A stretch of 44,218 nucleotides of DNA, taken from the NCBI GenBank assembly GCA_964408185.1, contig CAYOYK010000021.1, forward strand, positions 1-44,218. Reading direction: 5' to 3'. Below are positions 16,209-24,427 of this stretch, piece by piece. Every line of letters begins with the position of its first letter. Position 1 is the stretch's first letter. This stretch comes from CAYOYK01 sp964408185 (GTDB taxonomy: Bacteria; Bacillota; Clostridia; Christensenellales; Aristaeellaceae). The notes under the pieces were generated by a model. That model saw nothing but the letters and a program-made list of their open reading frames with translations. It did no database searches and had not been told where the DNA came from. The translations under genes were made by a program, and so were the position numbers.

Positions 16209-17219
16209 TTACGAAATGCGCGCCACGCTCTGACGCTCTACAAGCCGCACCGGCATGGTGAGGCTGCGCTCGGCCTGCGCGCTGTGCTCCGCTGCCGCGA
16301 TGAGCAGCTCCGCCGCCTGACAGCCGCGCAGTGTCACGTCCTGATGCACCGTGGTGAGCTGCGGGCTGGTCAGACGCGCGATGTACAGATCGTCAAAGCC
16401 GACGATGCTCACGTCGTCGGGCACGCGCCGTCCGGACTCGTTCAGCCCGGAGATGATGCCCGCCGCCAAGATGTCCGCCGTGGCAAAGATGGCGGTGTAA
16501 TCGGTACGTTGGGCAAGCTCCCGCCCCAGCAGCGTGCCGCGGTCAATGCCGATTTCCACGCCGTACACATCCTCGTGGCGCGGCTGGAGGCCGTACTCGG
16601 CCAGGGCTTGCTTGTAGCCCTCGTAGCGCTCGCGCAGCACGCCCTCGCCGTAGATGGGCGGGCCGCAGAACAGAATGCGTCTGTGGCCCATTTCCAGCAG
16701 GTGCTTGGTGGCGATGTAACCGCCCTTGCGGTCCTCCAGACGGATTTGGGGAATATCGTCCAGCACGTAGCTGTCCACCAGCACAAACGGCGTGGACTGC
16801 CGCTTGAGCTCCTGATAGAAATCGGAGGGGAAGATCCCCGTGAGAATCAGCCCGTCGAGGTTCCAGTTGTTCAGCAGACTCAGCAGCTCCGGCGTGGAGT
16901 CGATGGTGCGCATCATCATATAGTAGCTTCTTTCGCGCAGCAGCTGCTCAATGCCCGCCAAAAGCGCGCCGTGGAAAGGATCTTGGAAGAACCCGCCGCT
17001 CTCCAGCGGAACCAAATGGTTGATCACCCCGATGATGTGCGACGAGTTGCTTACCAGCGCCCGCGCGGAAAGGTTGGGCGTGTAGTGCATATCCTGTATG
17101 GCTTGGTTGATGCGGGCGATCATCTCCGGCGAGACGCGGCCCGAATTGCCCCGGATGACGTTGGATACCGTGGTGGCGCTCACGCCCACCGCATTGGCGA
17201 TGTCCTTGATGGTGACCAT
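16209..17219 (-). CDS. LacI/GalR-family transcriptional regulator of the second sugar locus
   Basis: A 336-residue repressor. The helix-turn-helix (VTIKDIANAVGVSATTVSNVIRG) and hinge region (YTPNLSARALVSNSS) are clear. The effector domain shows IIGVINHLVP, DGLILTG, HRRILFCGPP and YTAIFATADILAAGIISGLNESG. GGAGGGCTGCCC decides the start at 17219; an upstream in-frame ATG at 17258 lacks a site. It is divergent from the binding-protein operon and presumably binds the three TTTAACGTAAAA-like sites between them. Its GC content is clearly higher than that of the LacI gene at 7.5 kb. Confidence 0.92.
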   Translation of the reverse strand: MVTIKDIANAVGVSATTVSNVIRGNSGRVSPEMIARINQAIQDMHYTPNLSARALVSNSSHIIGVINHLVPLESGGFFQDPFHGALLAGIEQLLRERSYYMMMRTIDSTPELLSLLNNWNLDGLILTGIFPSDFYQELKRQSTPFVLVDSYVLDDIPQIRLEDRKGGYIATKHLLEMGHRRILFCGPPIYGEGVLRERYEGYKQALAEYGLQPRHEDVYGVEIGIDRGTLLGRELAQRTDYTAIFATADILAAGIISGLNESGRRVPDDVSIVGFDDLYIARLTSPQLTTVHQDVTLRGCQAAELLIAAAEHSAQAERSLTMPVRLVERQSVARIS

Positions 17220-17248
17220 GGGCAGCCCTCCTTTGCACCGTTTTGTCC

Positions 17249-17277
17249 AGTATACCATAAACGTACTTCTGGTGAAA
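17249..17277 (-). promoter_or_regulatory. Candidate promoter of the divergent lacI-family gene
   Basis: On the minus strand TTTCAC (17272-17277), a 17-base spacer and TATACT (17249-17254). The -10 is good and the -35 moderate. Confidence 0.5.
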
Positions 17278-17308
17278 AGTACCGAAAGCAGAAAAAGAAA
17301 AATAAAAA

Positions 17309-17320
17309 TTTTACGTTAAA
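17309..17320. promoter_or_regulatory. LacI-type operator O1
   Basis: TTTTACGTTAAA: one base pair short of the perfect palindrome TTTAACGTTAAA with a central CG. It lies just upstream of the -35 box of the second sugar operon. Confidence 0.65.
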
Positions 17321-17324
17321 CCTA

Positions 17325-17353
17325 TTGACGAGGCAGGAAGGATGTGGTACACT
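17325..17353 (+). promoter_or_regulatory. Sigma-A promoter of the second sugar operon
   Basis: TTGACG (17325-17330), a 17-base spacer and TACACT (17348-17353). The predicted start is near 17360. It is flanked by operator-like sites on both sides, so it is most likely repressed by the divergent LacI protein. Confidence 0.8.
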
Positions 17354-17362
17354 CTGACCAAG

Positions 17363-17374
17363 TTGAACGTAAAA
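17363..17374. promoter_or_regulatory. LacI-type operator O2
   Basis: TTGAACGTAAAA overlaps the predicted transcription start. It shares the AACGT core with O1 (read on the other strand) and O3. Centre-to-centre distance from O1 is 54 bases. Confidence 0.6.
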
Positions 17375-17456
17375 CCTTCTGGAGGGAAGGAATCCTTCGG
17401 TCGCGGGTGAGGGAAAGGCGCCACATCATCCCCAAAGAAGAGGTTCGTCCGGGAGA

Positions 17457-17468
17457 TTTAACGTAAAA
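17457..17468. promoter_or_regulatory. LacI-type operator O3 in the leader
   Basis: TTTAACGTAAAA is the exact reverse complement of O1. Its centre is 94 bases (about nine helical turns) beyond O2, in the untranslated leader, so a looped repression complex is possible. Two small perfect stem-loops follow at 17469-17481 and 17481-17497. Confidence 0.6.
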
Positions 17469-17530
17469 CGTCGGTCCGACGGATGCCCTGTGCATCCTCG
17501 GAAAAGGACAAATCTGAAGGAGGTTCTCCC

Positions 17531-18901
17531 ATGAAAAAGCTGGTCGCGCTGGTTCTGACCCTCTGCCTGTGCCTCACCGCGTTCTCCGCGATGGCGGAAA
17601 CCGTGCTGAAGCTGGGCATCTACCCCGAAGATGTGGATACCGCCGCGGTAGAATCCCATGAGGTCTATCTGGCTGAGTTTGCCAAGGAAATGCCCGATGT
17701 GACGGTGGAGAAGGCGCATTACAAGTACGCTACCGATACCTTCATCTCTCTGGCGGAAGCCGGCACCGTTCCCACCATCTTTGAAACTTGGTTCACCGAG
17801 CCCAAAAAGCTCATTTCCGGCGGCTTCGTGGCCGATATCACCGATATTCTGGACGAGCTGGGCTGGACTGATAAAATGAACCCCTCCATCCGCACGCTGC
17901 TGAGCGATGAGAACGGCCGCATTTACGGCGTTCCCCGCAACGGCTACGCGCTGGGCCTGATGATCAACGCCGAGGTCTTTGCCGACGCCGGCTTGGTGGA
18001 TGAAAACGGCTATCCCATCTACCCCAAAACTTGGGACGAGCTGGCGCAGACCGCCGTTACCATTAAGCAGGAGACCGGCTCCGCCGGCATCGTGATCTTG
18101 GCCAAGGATAACGCGGGCGGCTGGCACTTCAGCAACATCGCGTGGTGCTTTGGCGCGACGCTGGAATCTCAGGATGCCGACGGCAAGTGGACTTGCGACC
18201 TGAACAGCCCTGAGGCCGTTGCCGCCATGCAGTATGTGCGCGACCTCAAGTGGAAGTACGACGTGCTGACCGCCGATCCCACCAGCGAGGACTGGGGCAC
18301 CGGCTTCACCCAGTTGGGCACCGGCGCTGCCGCTATGTACATCGCGGCGAACGACGCTGTGTCTAACCCCATCACCAACGGCTTGGATATCGCCTCGCTG
18401 ATGATGGTTGGCATGCCCGCCGGCCCTGATGCTTCCTACAGCCTCTTTGGCGGCACCCCCTACATGTTCTCCTCCACCGCGACCCCCGAAGAAATCAAGG
18501 CCGCTCTGAAGTACCTTGAGATCATGGGTCAGGCGCCCGTCCTCACAGACGTCTCCAAGGCCGGCCTGATCGCGGACGCCGAGTACCGCAAGGGCGCCGG
18601 CATCCCCATCATCAACGAGTTCCCCACCTGGATCGACGCCGACCTCATTGCTGCCCGTCAGGCTGTTGTGGCTGATTACAGCAACGTGGACCCCGCCATG
18701 TACCAGAACTACTTTGATACCGTCGGCCAGCCTGGCAACCTCCGTATGGAAGAGCCGCAGGAAGCGCAGCTGCTGTACGCCGAGTACACCAAGGTGCTGC
18801 AGGCTGTGCTGACCGATGAGAACGCCGATGTTCAGGCCCTCATGGACACCGCGGACGCCAACTTCCAGGCCCTCTTGGACGAGAAGGTCAACAACCAGTA
18901 A
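17531..18901 (+). CDS. Extracellular solute-binding protein of the second ABC importer
   Basis: A 456-residue secreted sugar-binding protein. The signal peptide MKKLVALVLTLCLCLTAF ends in SAMAE, an AxA-type signal-peptidase-I site; no lipobox cysteine is placed at a cleavage position. The mature part has typical family 1 features (VPTIFETWFTEPKKLISGG, GRIYGVPRNGYALGLMINAEVF). AAGGAGG is eight bases before ATG 17531; the frame is open further upstream without a better start. It is first in its operon, behind the operator-controlled promoter. The substrate is probably an oligosaccharide related to the GH65 and beta-helix enzymes downstream. Confidence 0.9.
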   Translation: MKKLVALVLTLCLCLTAFSAMAETVLKLGIYPEDVDTAAVESHEVYLAEFAKEMPDVTVEKAHYKYATDTFISLAEAGTVPTIFETWFTEPKKLISGGFVADITDILDELGWTDKMNPSIRTLLSDENGRIYGVPRNGYALGLMINAEVFADAGLVDENGYPIYPKTWDELAQTAVTIKQETGSAGIVILAKDNAGGWHFSNIAWCFGATLESQDADGKWTCDLNSPEAVAAMQYVRDLKWKYDVLTADPTSEDWGTGFTQLGTGAAAMYIAANDAVSNPITNGLDIASLMMVGMPAGPDASYSLFGGTPYMFSSTATPEEIKAALKYLEIMGQAPVLTDVSKAGLIADAEYRKGAGIPIINEFPTWIDADLIAARQAVVADYSNVDPAMYQNYFDTVGQPGNLRMEEPQEAQLLYAEYTKVLQAVLTDENADVQALMDTADANFQALLDEKVNNQ

Positions 18902-18916
18902 TTCCTCTTACTCTCT

Positions 18917-18956
18917 GGCCGTCGCGGACGGGGCGACACGCCTCGCCGCGGCGGCC
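18917..18956 (+). terminator. GC-rich stem-loop after the second binding-protein gene
   Basis: An 11-base stem, GGCCGTCGCGG (18917-18927) with CCGCGGCGGCC (18946-18956), all pairs formed with one G-U. TCTTCTCT follows. It likely gives partial termination or 3' protection, raising binding-protein expression over the permeases. The first sugar locus has a stem-loop in the same relative place. Confidence 0.65.
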
Positions 18957-18989
18957 TCTTCTCTATCCGTTTACGAAGGAGCGATCCGT

Positions 18990-19895
18990 ATGGTCGGGCG
19001 AGTCGTCAGCAACCGTGGTATCACGAACGTAAAGGGGAAAGGGCAGCTGGGCGCATGGGGCATTATGCTTCCGGGAATTATCCTGTTTGCGTTCTTTATC
19101 TGGGTTCCGCTGGTGGAGGCGCTCTCGCTGTCGTTTTTTAACACCAACGGCATGCGCGTTCAATCCTTTGCCGGGCTGGGCAATTACATCTCTACCATTC
19201 ACTCGCCGGATTTTTGGCCGGCGGTCAGCAATACCTTTATGTATCTTGTGTGGTCGCTGCTGATCGGTTTTCTGCTGCCGATCGTACTGGCCCTGTTCAT
19301 CAACGAGTCCGTGCGCTGCAGGGGCATCTATCGCACGGCGGTCTATTTGCCCAACATCGTGCCAAGCCTTGCCACCGTGTTCCTGTGGCGCTTCATTTTC
19401 CGCGCGGATGAAAACGGCGCGCTCAATATGCTGCTGAGCGTATTCGGCATCGGCGCGCAGGATTGGCTTAACAACTCCGCGCGCGTCATCCCGCTGATCG
19501 TGGTCACCATGACGTGGAAGGGCGCGGGCTCGACGGCGCTGCTCTATCTGGCCGGAATGCAAGGCATCGACCCGGAGCTGTACGAGGCCGCCGTGATCGA
19601 CGGCGCAAACGTAAAGCAGCGCATTTTCCATGTCACCCTCCCACAGATTTTCAATCTGGGCCGCACGCTGCTCATCCTGCAGGTGATCGCGGTGTTCCAG
19701 ATCCTTTACGAGCCGTTGGTAATGACCGCCGGCGGCCCCAACAACGCGTCCGTATCGTTGATGCAGCTGGTGTATCGGTACGCGTTTGACTATTACGATT
19801 ACGGCCGGGCCAACGCTGTGGGCGTGATGATCGGGATCGCCCTGCTGGTGCTGACTGCGGTGTACAATAAACTGAGCAAGGAAAAAGATATGTGA
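18990..19895 (+). CDS. ABC sugar transporter permease (MalF/UgpA type)
   Basis: A 301-residue CUT1 permease with about six membrane segments (LPGIILFAFFIWVPLVEALSL first). The ATPase-docking EAA loop is YEAAVIDGANVKQRIFHVTLP. AAGGAG lies about eight bases before ATG 18990; the reading frame is open upstream only as overlap with the binding-protein gene. It pairs with the next gene. No ATPase subunit is encoded nearby, as in the first locus. Confidence 0.9.
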   Translation: MVGRVVSNRGITNVKGKGQLGAWGIMLPGIILFAFFIWVPLVEALSLSFFNTNGMRVQSFAGLGNYISTIHSPDFWPAVSNTFMYLVWSLLIGFLLPIVLALFINESVRCRGIYRTAVYLPNIVPSLATVFLWRFIFRADENGALNMLLSVFGIGAQDWLNNSARVIPLIVVTMTWKGAGSTALLYLAGMQGIDPELYEAAVIDGANVKQRIFHVTLPQIFNLGRTLLILQVIAVFQILYEPLVMTAGGPNNASVSLMQLVYRYAFDYYDYGRANAVGVMIGIALLVLTAVYNKLSKEKDM

Positions 19896-19908
19896 GGAGG
19901 CGCTCGCC

Positions 19909-20805
19909 ATGAAGGCATCCCTGTTTACCGGCGCGATGCGCCCCTACGACCTGCGCAAACCGGGCGTGCGCATCGGCTATGTGATCATGACCATCGCGTG
20001 CATCGTCGCCGCCGTGGTCGCGCTGGCTCCCGTCATTTGGGTGATTCTGTCCGGCTTCAAGGATTTGAAGGAATTTACCCGCGGCATCCGGGGCGCGGAC
20101 AAACGCTATCACCTTCAGCTTCTCCCGTCCAACTGGTCGCTGGATGAGTACATTGCCACTTGGAACCAGATGAAGTACGTGCGCTACTACCTCAACTCCT
20201 TTATTGTGGTGTTGGGCAGCATGGTCTGCGCCGTGCTGTTCAACGGACTGCTGGCCTACGGCATCAGCCGCCTCAAGCCGCGCGGCTACAAGGTGATTTG
20301 GGGCCTCGTGATGGGCACCCTCATGGTGCCGGCGACCACCAGCATCGTGCCGCTGTTTATCAACATTACCAAGATGGGTCTGTCCGGCAGCTTCGTCATG
20401 CTGTGGCTGTCCGCGGGAGCGAGCGCATTCTACGTGGTGCTGTTTAAGAGCTTCTACGACGCCATGCCGGACAGCCTGCTGGAGGCGGCGCGTCTGGACG
20501 GCTGCAACAACCTGCAGCTTTTCTTCAAAATCGTGTTCCCGCTGTCCATGCCCATCAACATCGTGATTCTGATTTACGCGATCAACGCCGCGTGGAGCGA
20601 CTTTCTGCTGCCGTACCTGCTGCTCAGCAATACCAAGCTGGAAACCGTCATGGTACGGCTGTTTACCTACCGCACATCGGACAAGGTCAACTCCATGCAC
20701 ATCATCAGGGCGATCGTGTTCTCCATCATACCGCCCATTCTGCTGTTCATCGCGTTCCAGCGTCAGATCACACAAAACGTGATGTCCGCGGGCATTAAGG
20801 GCTGA
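19909..20805 (+). CDS. ABC sugar transporter permease (MalG/UgpE type)
   Basis: A 298-residue second CUT1 permease. Six membrane segments are predicted, and the EAA loop reads LEAARLDGCNNLQLFFKIVFPLS. The chain ends FQRQITQNVMSAGIKG, the usual C-terminus of this subunit. GAGGAGG is about eight bases upstream of the ATG, and it follows the first permease by 13 bases. Confidence 0.92.
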   Translation: MKASLFTGAMRPYDLRKPGVRIGYVIMTIACIVAAVVALAPVIWVILSGFKDLKEFTRGIRGADKRYHLQLLPSNWSLDEYIATWNQMKYVRYYLNSFIVVLGSMVCAVLFNGLLAYGISRLKPRGYKVIWGLVMGTLMVPATTSIVPLFINITKMGLSGSFVMLWLSAGASAFYVVLFKSFYDAMPDSLLEAARLDGCNNLQLFFKIVFPLSMPINIVILIYAINAAWSDFLLPYLLLSNTKLETVMVRLFTYRTSDKVNSMHIIRAIVFSIIPPILLFIAFQRQITQNVMSAGIKG

Positions 20806-20828
20806 CCGAATAGAAAGGGGAGACCCTC

Positions 20829-23048
20829 GTGGCGAAGTCTGCCGACCGCTACTTTGTATTAGACGCGCAAAAAATTATCGAAAAAGGCTTTGATCCCTCC
20901 CGCGCGCTGGAGAGCGAGTCCATCTTTTCCCTGAGCAACGAGCACATGGGTGTGCGAGGATATTTTGAGGAGGGCGGCGGCGCGAGCCTGCGCGGCTGCT
21001 ACTTGGGCGGCGTATACGAGACCCAGCCCATCCGCGCGGAGACCAACTATCGCGGCATGGTGCACCGCACGCACTACATGGTCACGGCGGCCGATTGCCT
21101 CGCCACCGGCCTGACTGTGAACGGCGAGCGCCTCGACCTGACGGCCTGCGAGGTCGGCAGCTTCCTGCGCGTGCTCGATCTGCGCACGGGCCTGCTGAGC
21201 CGCAGCTTTGTGTGGCAAACCAAGCGGGCGGGCCGAGTGGAGGTTTGCTTTGAGCGGCTGCTGAGCATGGAGCACCCCGAATGGCTGGCGCAGCGCATGA
21301 CCCTCTGCGCGCTGGACGGGAACGCGGACGTGGATCTCGTGCTGGGCGTGGACGGCAACATCCTCCACCAGACCACCGGCAAATGCCAATGGGAGGAGGA
21401 CGGCGGCGAGCGCGACGCGATGCAGCTCCGCACCGAGACCACAGACATCCGCGTCCGCTACACGCTGTTTACGGACTGCCCTGCGCAGAAGGAGTGGTCG
21501 CGCGGCTATCGCAGGCTGGAGCACCACTATGCGTTCCGTCTGGCGAAGGGCGTGGAGACGACGGCTTCGCGCGCGGTCGCCGTGCAGGTGGCCCGCGCGG
21601 GCGAGACCATCGCGCCGCCGACCGCCGCGCCGGACTTTGCCGCGCTGCTTGGCGGAAATGCCGCGCATTGGCGCGCCTTTTGGAGCGCCAACGACGTGCG
21701 CATCGACGGCGACCCGGAGAACCAGCAGGGCGTGCGCTACTGCCTGTTCCAGCTCCATTCCACCTATCGCGGGTTGAGCCCGGTTGATAACATCGGGGCC
21801 AAAGGGCTCACGGGAGAGGCCTACAACGGCCACGCCTTCTGGGATACCGAGACCTACTGCCTGCCGTTCTATCTGCTGAGCGATCCCGCCAGCGCCAAGA
21901 GCCTGCTGCTCTATCGCTACCATACGCTGCCGCAGGCGCTTGAGCGCGCCTCGGAGCTGGATTTGCGCGGCGCGTGCTATCCCATCGCCACGCTGGACGG
22001 CACCGAGGCGTGCTCGCTCTGGCAGCATTCCTCGCTGCAAATGCAGCCCTCCACCGCCGTGGCCTACGCAGTTCAAACCTATGCCGAGACGAGCGGCGAT
22101 ACGGCGTTCCTCTATCACGAGGGCGCGGAGATGCTCTGCGAGATCGCGCGCTACGTGCTCAGCCGCGGCGGCTGGAACGACGACGGCTTTGGCTTTTACG
22201 GCGTGATGGGCCCGGATGAGTTCCATATGATGGTGAGCAATGATTACTATACCAACTTCATGGGCGCGAAGGCCCTGCGCTACGCCGCCGAGGTTTACGC
22301 GGCGCTGCCGGACGCGGAGCGCCGGGCGCTGGAAAGCAAGCTATCGCTTACGCCCGACGAGCCAGCCGAGTGGCTGCGCGCCGCCGAGGGGATGATCCTG
22401 CTGCGCCGTGAGGACGGCGTGCTGGAGCAGCATGAGGGATACTTCCACCTGCCGCACACCGACGTGCAGGCAATTCCCACAAGCGATTTCCCGCTGTACG
22501 ACCATTGGAGCTACGACCGCATCTACCGCACCGATATGCTCAAGCAGCCGGATGTGCTGATGGCCATGTTCCTCTATCCGGGGGATTTTTCCGCGCGGGA
22601 GAAGGCGGTCAACTATGCCTATTACGAGCCGCGCTGCATTCACGAGAGCAGCCTGTCGCCGTCGGTGCACGCCATTGCGGCGGGCGAGCTGGGTCGGCGC
22701 GAGGAGGCCTTGCGCTTCTTCAGCTTTGCGACCCGGCTGGACTTGGACAACTACAACCGCAACACCTGCGAGGGCCTGCACATGAGCAGCATCGCGGCAG
22801 CGTGGGTGACCATTGTGGAGGGCTTCGGCGGCGTGCGCTTTGACGGCGGCAGGATCAGCCTTGCGCCGTGGCTGCCGGAGGGCTGGACGAGCCTGAGCTT
22901 CTCGCTGCGGGTGCGCGATTCGCTGCTGCGCGTCACGGTGGATGGGAAGGGCGCGACATTTGCCTGCGAGGGAGCGCCGCTGACACTGCGGCTCTATGGC
23001 CGCGAAACGACCGTGGGCGCGACGCCCATCACGGAGGCGCAGCCATGA
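20829..23048 (+). CDS. GH65 family glycoside phosphorylase
   Basis: A 739-residue cytoplasmic enzyme that probably splits an alpha-glucoside with phosphate to give beta-glucose 1-phosphate. The N-terminal beta-sandwich is at about 1-270. The (alpha/alpha)6 barrel shows GLTGEAYNGHAFWDTE (W338, D339, E341) and the catalytic acid E464 in GVMGPDEFH. A small C-terminal beta domain follows. Known GH65 specificities include maltose, trehalose, kojibiose, nigerose and glucosyl-rhamnose; the sequence alone does not decide. No beta-phosphoglucomutase gene is adjacent. The start is GTG with AAAGGGGAG upstream. The stop overlaps the next start (ATGA). Confidence 0.9.
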   Translation: MAKSADRYFVLDAQKIIEKGFDPSRALESESIFSLSNEHMGVRGYFEEGGGASLRGCYLGGVYETQPIRAETNYRGMVHRTHYMVTAADCLATGLTVNGERLDLTACEVGSFLRVLDLRTGLLSRSFVWQTKRAGRVEVCFERLLSMEHPEWLAQRMTLCALDGNADVDLVLGVDGNILHQTTGKCQWEEDGGERDAMQLRTETTDIRVRYTLFTDCPAQKEWSRGYRRLEHHYAFRLAKGVETTASRAVAVQVARAGETIAPPTAAPDFAALLGGNAAHWRAFWSANDVRIDGDPENQQGVRYCLFQLHSTYRGLSPVDNIGAKGLTGEAYNGHAFWDTETYCLPFYLLSDPASAKSLLLYRYHTLPQALERASELDLRGACYPIATLDGTEACSLWQHSSLQMQPSTAVAYAVQTYAETSGDTAFLYHEGAEMLCEIARYVLSRGGWNDDGFGFYGVMGPDEFHMMVSNDYYTNFMGAKALRYAAEVYAALPDAERRALESKLSLTPDEPAEWLRAAEGMILLRREDGVLEQHEGYFHLPHTDVQAIPTSDFPLYDHWSYDRIYRTDMLKQPDVLMAMFLYPGDFSAREKAVNYAYYEPRCIHESSLSPSVHAIAAGELGRREEALRFFSFATRLDLDNYNRNTCEGLHMSSIAAAWVTIVEGFGGVRFDGGRISLAPWLPEGWTSLSFSLRVRDSLLRVTVDGKGATFACEGAPLTLRLYGRETTVGATPITEAQP

Positions 23049-24424
23049 AACAGCTTTTCGCGCTGCTGCTCGCGTTGCTGACGCTTGCGCCGCTCTCGGC
23101 GCTCGCGGCCCCGACGATGCCGGATGAAATCCCCCGCAGCAAAAGCTGTGAGGTCATGGCGAACGGCGAGGCGATTCCGGTCATGGATACGCGCGTCAAC
23201 CTGAGCCGCACATGGACCAGCCGCCCCCTAACGACCACCGCGCCCGTGACGTGGCTGGAGCTGGACGGCCCCGTGGAGCTGCGCGTGCGGTTTGTGGGGC
23301 AGCGGATCGACAGCGCCGTCGTTCGGCCGCTGTCAGAGCGGATTGTACCGACCGTCGACGGCGATACCGTCACGTTCGCGCTCGATCACCCCGCGAAGCT
23401 GACCGTCGAGATCAACGGTTCGCAGGAGGGCGCGCTGCATCTGTTTGCAGACGCGCCTGAGACCGACGTTCCCTCCGGCGAGGGCGTGACCGTCTACGAG
23501 GCCGGTCTGCATGAGATCGGCACCGTTGCGCTGCAAAGCGGCCAGACGGTCTACCTTGCGCCCGGCGCGGTGGTGCGCGGCCAGTTTGTGGCGGCGGAGG
23601 CTGAGAATATTCGCATTTGCGGGCTCGGCGTGATCGACGGCGGCGCTTTTGACCGCTGGGAGCAGCAAACCGTGCCCATCGACCTGAGCCGTTGCCAAAA
23701 CGTCGCCATTGCGGGCATTACCATTCTCGATCCCGCCGCGTGGACGGTCAACCTCTACCATTGCGACAACGTGACGGTGGACAATATCAAGATCATCGGC
23801 GCGCGCAGCAACAGCGACGGCGTCACCGTGCAGAGCTGCCGCCGCGTGGCCGTGAGGGACTGCTTTGTGCGCGGCTGGGACGATAACCTCGTCGTCAAGG
23901 GCTACGACGGGGACTGCGCCGATATTTCGTTTGAGGATTGTATCCTCTGGACGGATTTGGCCCAGAGCTGCGAGATCGGCTACGAGACCCGCGCCGATGT
24001 GATAGAGAACATCCGGTTTGAGCGCATTACCGTGCTGCACGCCAACCATAAGCCCGTCTGCTCCATCCACAACAGCGATCACGCGCTGGTGCGGCATGTG
24101 ATCTTTCGGGATATTACGGTGGAGGACTGCAATCTGGGGCAGGGCGACGGCGCGGAATACCTGATCGACCTCACCACCGTCAAGTCCCAATGGTCGCAAA
24201 CCAAAGAACGCGGCAACATCCGCGATGTGCTGCTGGAAAATATCAACGTGCTCTCCGGCAGGGTTCCCGCCGTGCGCATTTTTGCCGCCAAGAAGGACTA
24301 TACCATCGACGGCGTGACCATCCGCCATCTCGTGCTGATGGGCGAGACCGTCGTCGGCTTCGATCAGCTTCGGTACACGACCAGCCCGCGCAAGCTGGGC
24401 GAGAACATCGTCATCGAGCCGTAG
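23045..24424 (+). CDS. Secreted right-handed beta-helix glycosidase, GH28/GH49-like
   Basis: A 459-residue exported enzyme. The signal peptide MKQLFALLLALLTLAPLSALAA has an AxA site. Residues 45-150 form an N-terminal beta domain, then a parallel beta-helix begins (LAPGAVVRGQFV, GLGVIDGG). Candidate catalytic acids are in ARSNSDGVTV and GWDDNLVVKG, as in the NTD and DD motifs of GH28. CEIGYETRADVIENIRFERI resembles GH49-type and pectinase-like enzymes. Extracellular cleavage of a plant polysaccharide is likely; polygalacturonase, rhamnogalacturonase and dextranase-like activity are all open. Its ATG overlaps the GH65 stop, so it belongs to the same operon. It converges on the SGNH gene with only three bases between. 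Confidence 0.75.
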   Translation: MKQLFALLLALLTLAPLSALAAPTMPDEIPRSKSCEVMANGEAIPVMDTRVNLSRTWTSRPLTTTAPVTWLELDGPVELRVRFVGQRIDSAVVRPLSERIVPTVDGDTVTFALDHPAKLTVEINGSQEGALHLFADAPETDVPSGEGVTVYEAGLHEIGTVALQSGQTVYLAPGAVVRGQFVAAEAENIRICGLGVIDGGAFDRWEQQTVPIDLSRCQNVAIAGITILDPAAWTVNLYHCDNVTVDNIKIIGARSNSDGVTVQSCRRVAVRDCFVRGWDDNLVVKGYDGDCADISFEDCILWTDLAQSCEIGYETRADVIENIRFERITVLHANHKPVCSIHNSDHALVRHVIFRDITVEDCNLGQGDGAEYLIDLTTVKSQWSQTKERGNIRDVLLENINVLSGRVPAVRIFAAKKDYTIDGVTIRHLVLMGETVVGFDQLRYTTSPRKLGENIVIEP

Positions 24425-24427
24425 CCC

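Noticed and set aside
17375..17530. Riboswitch in the leader of the second sugar operon
   Set aside because: Two small perfect hairpins occur, but no known riboswitch core could be matched and the operator sites already explain control.
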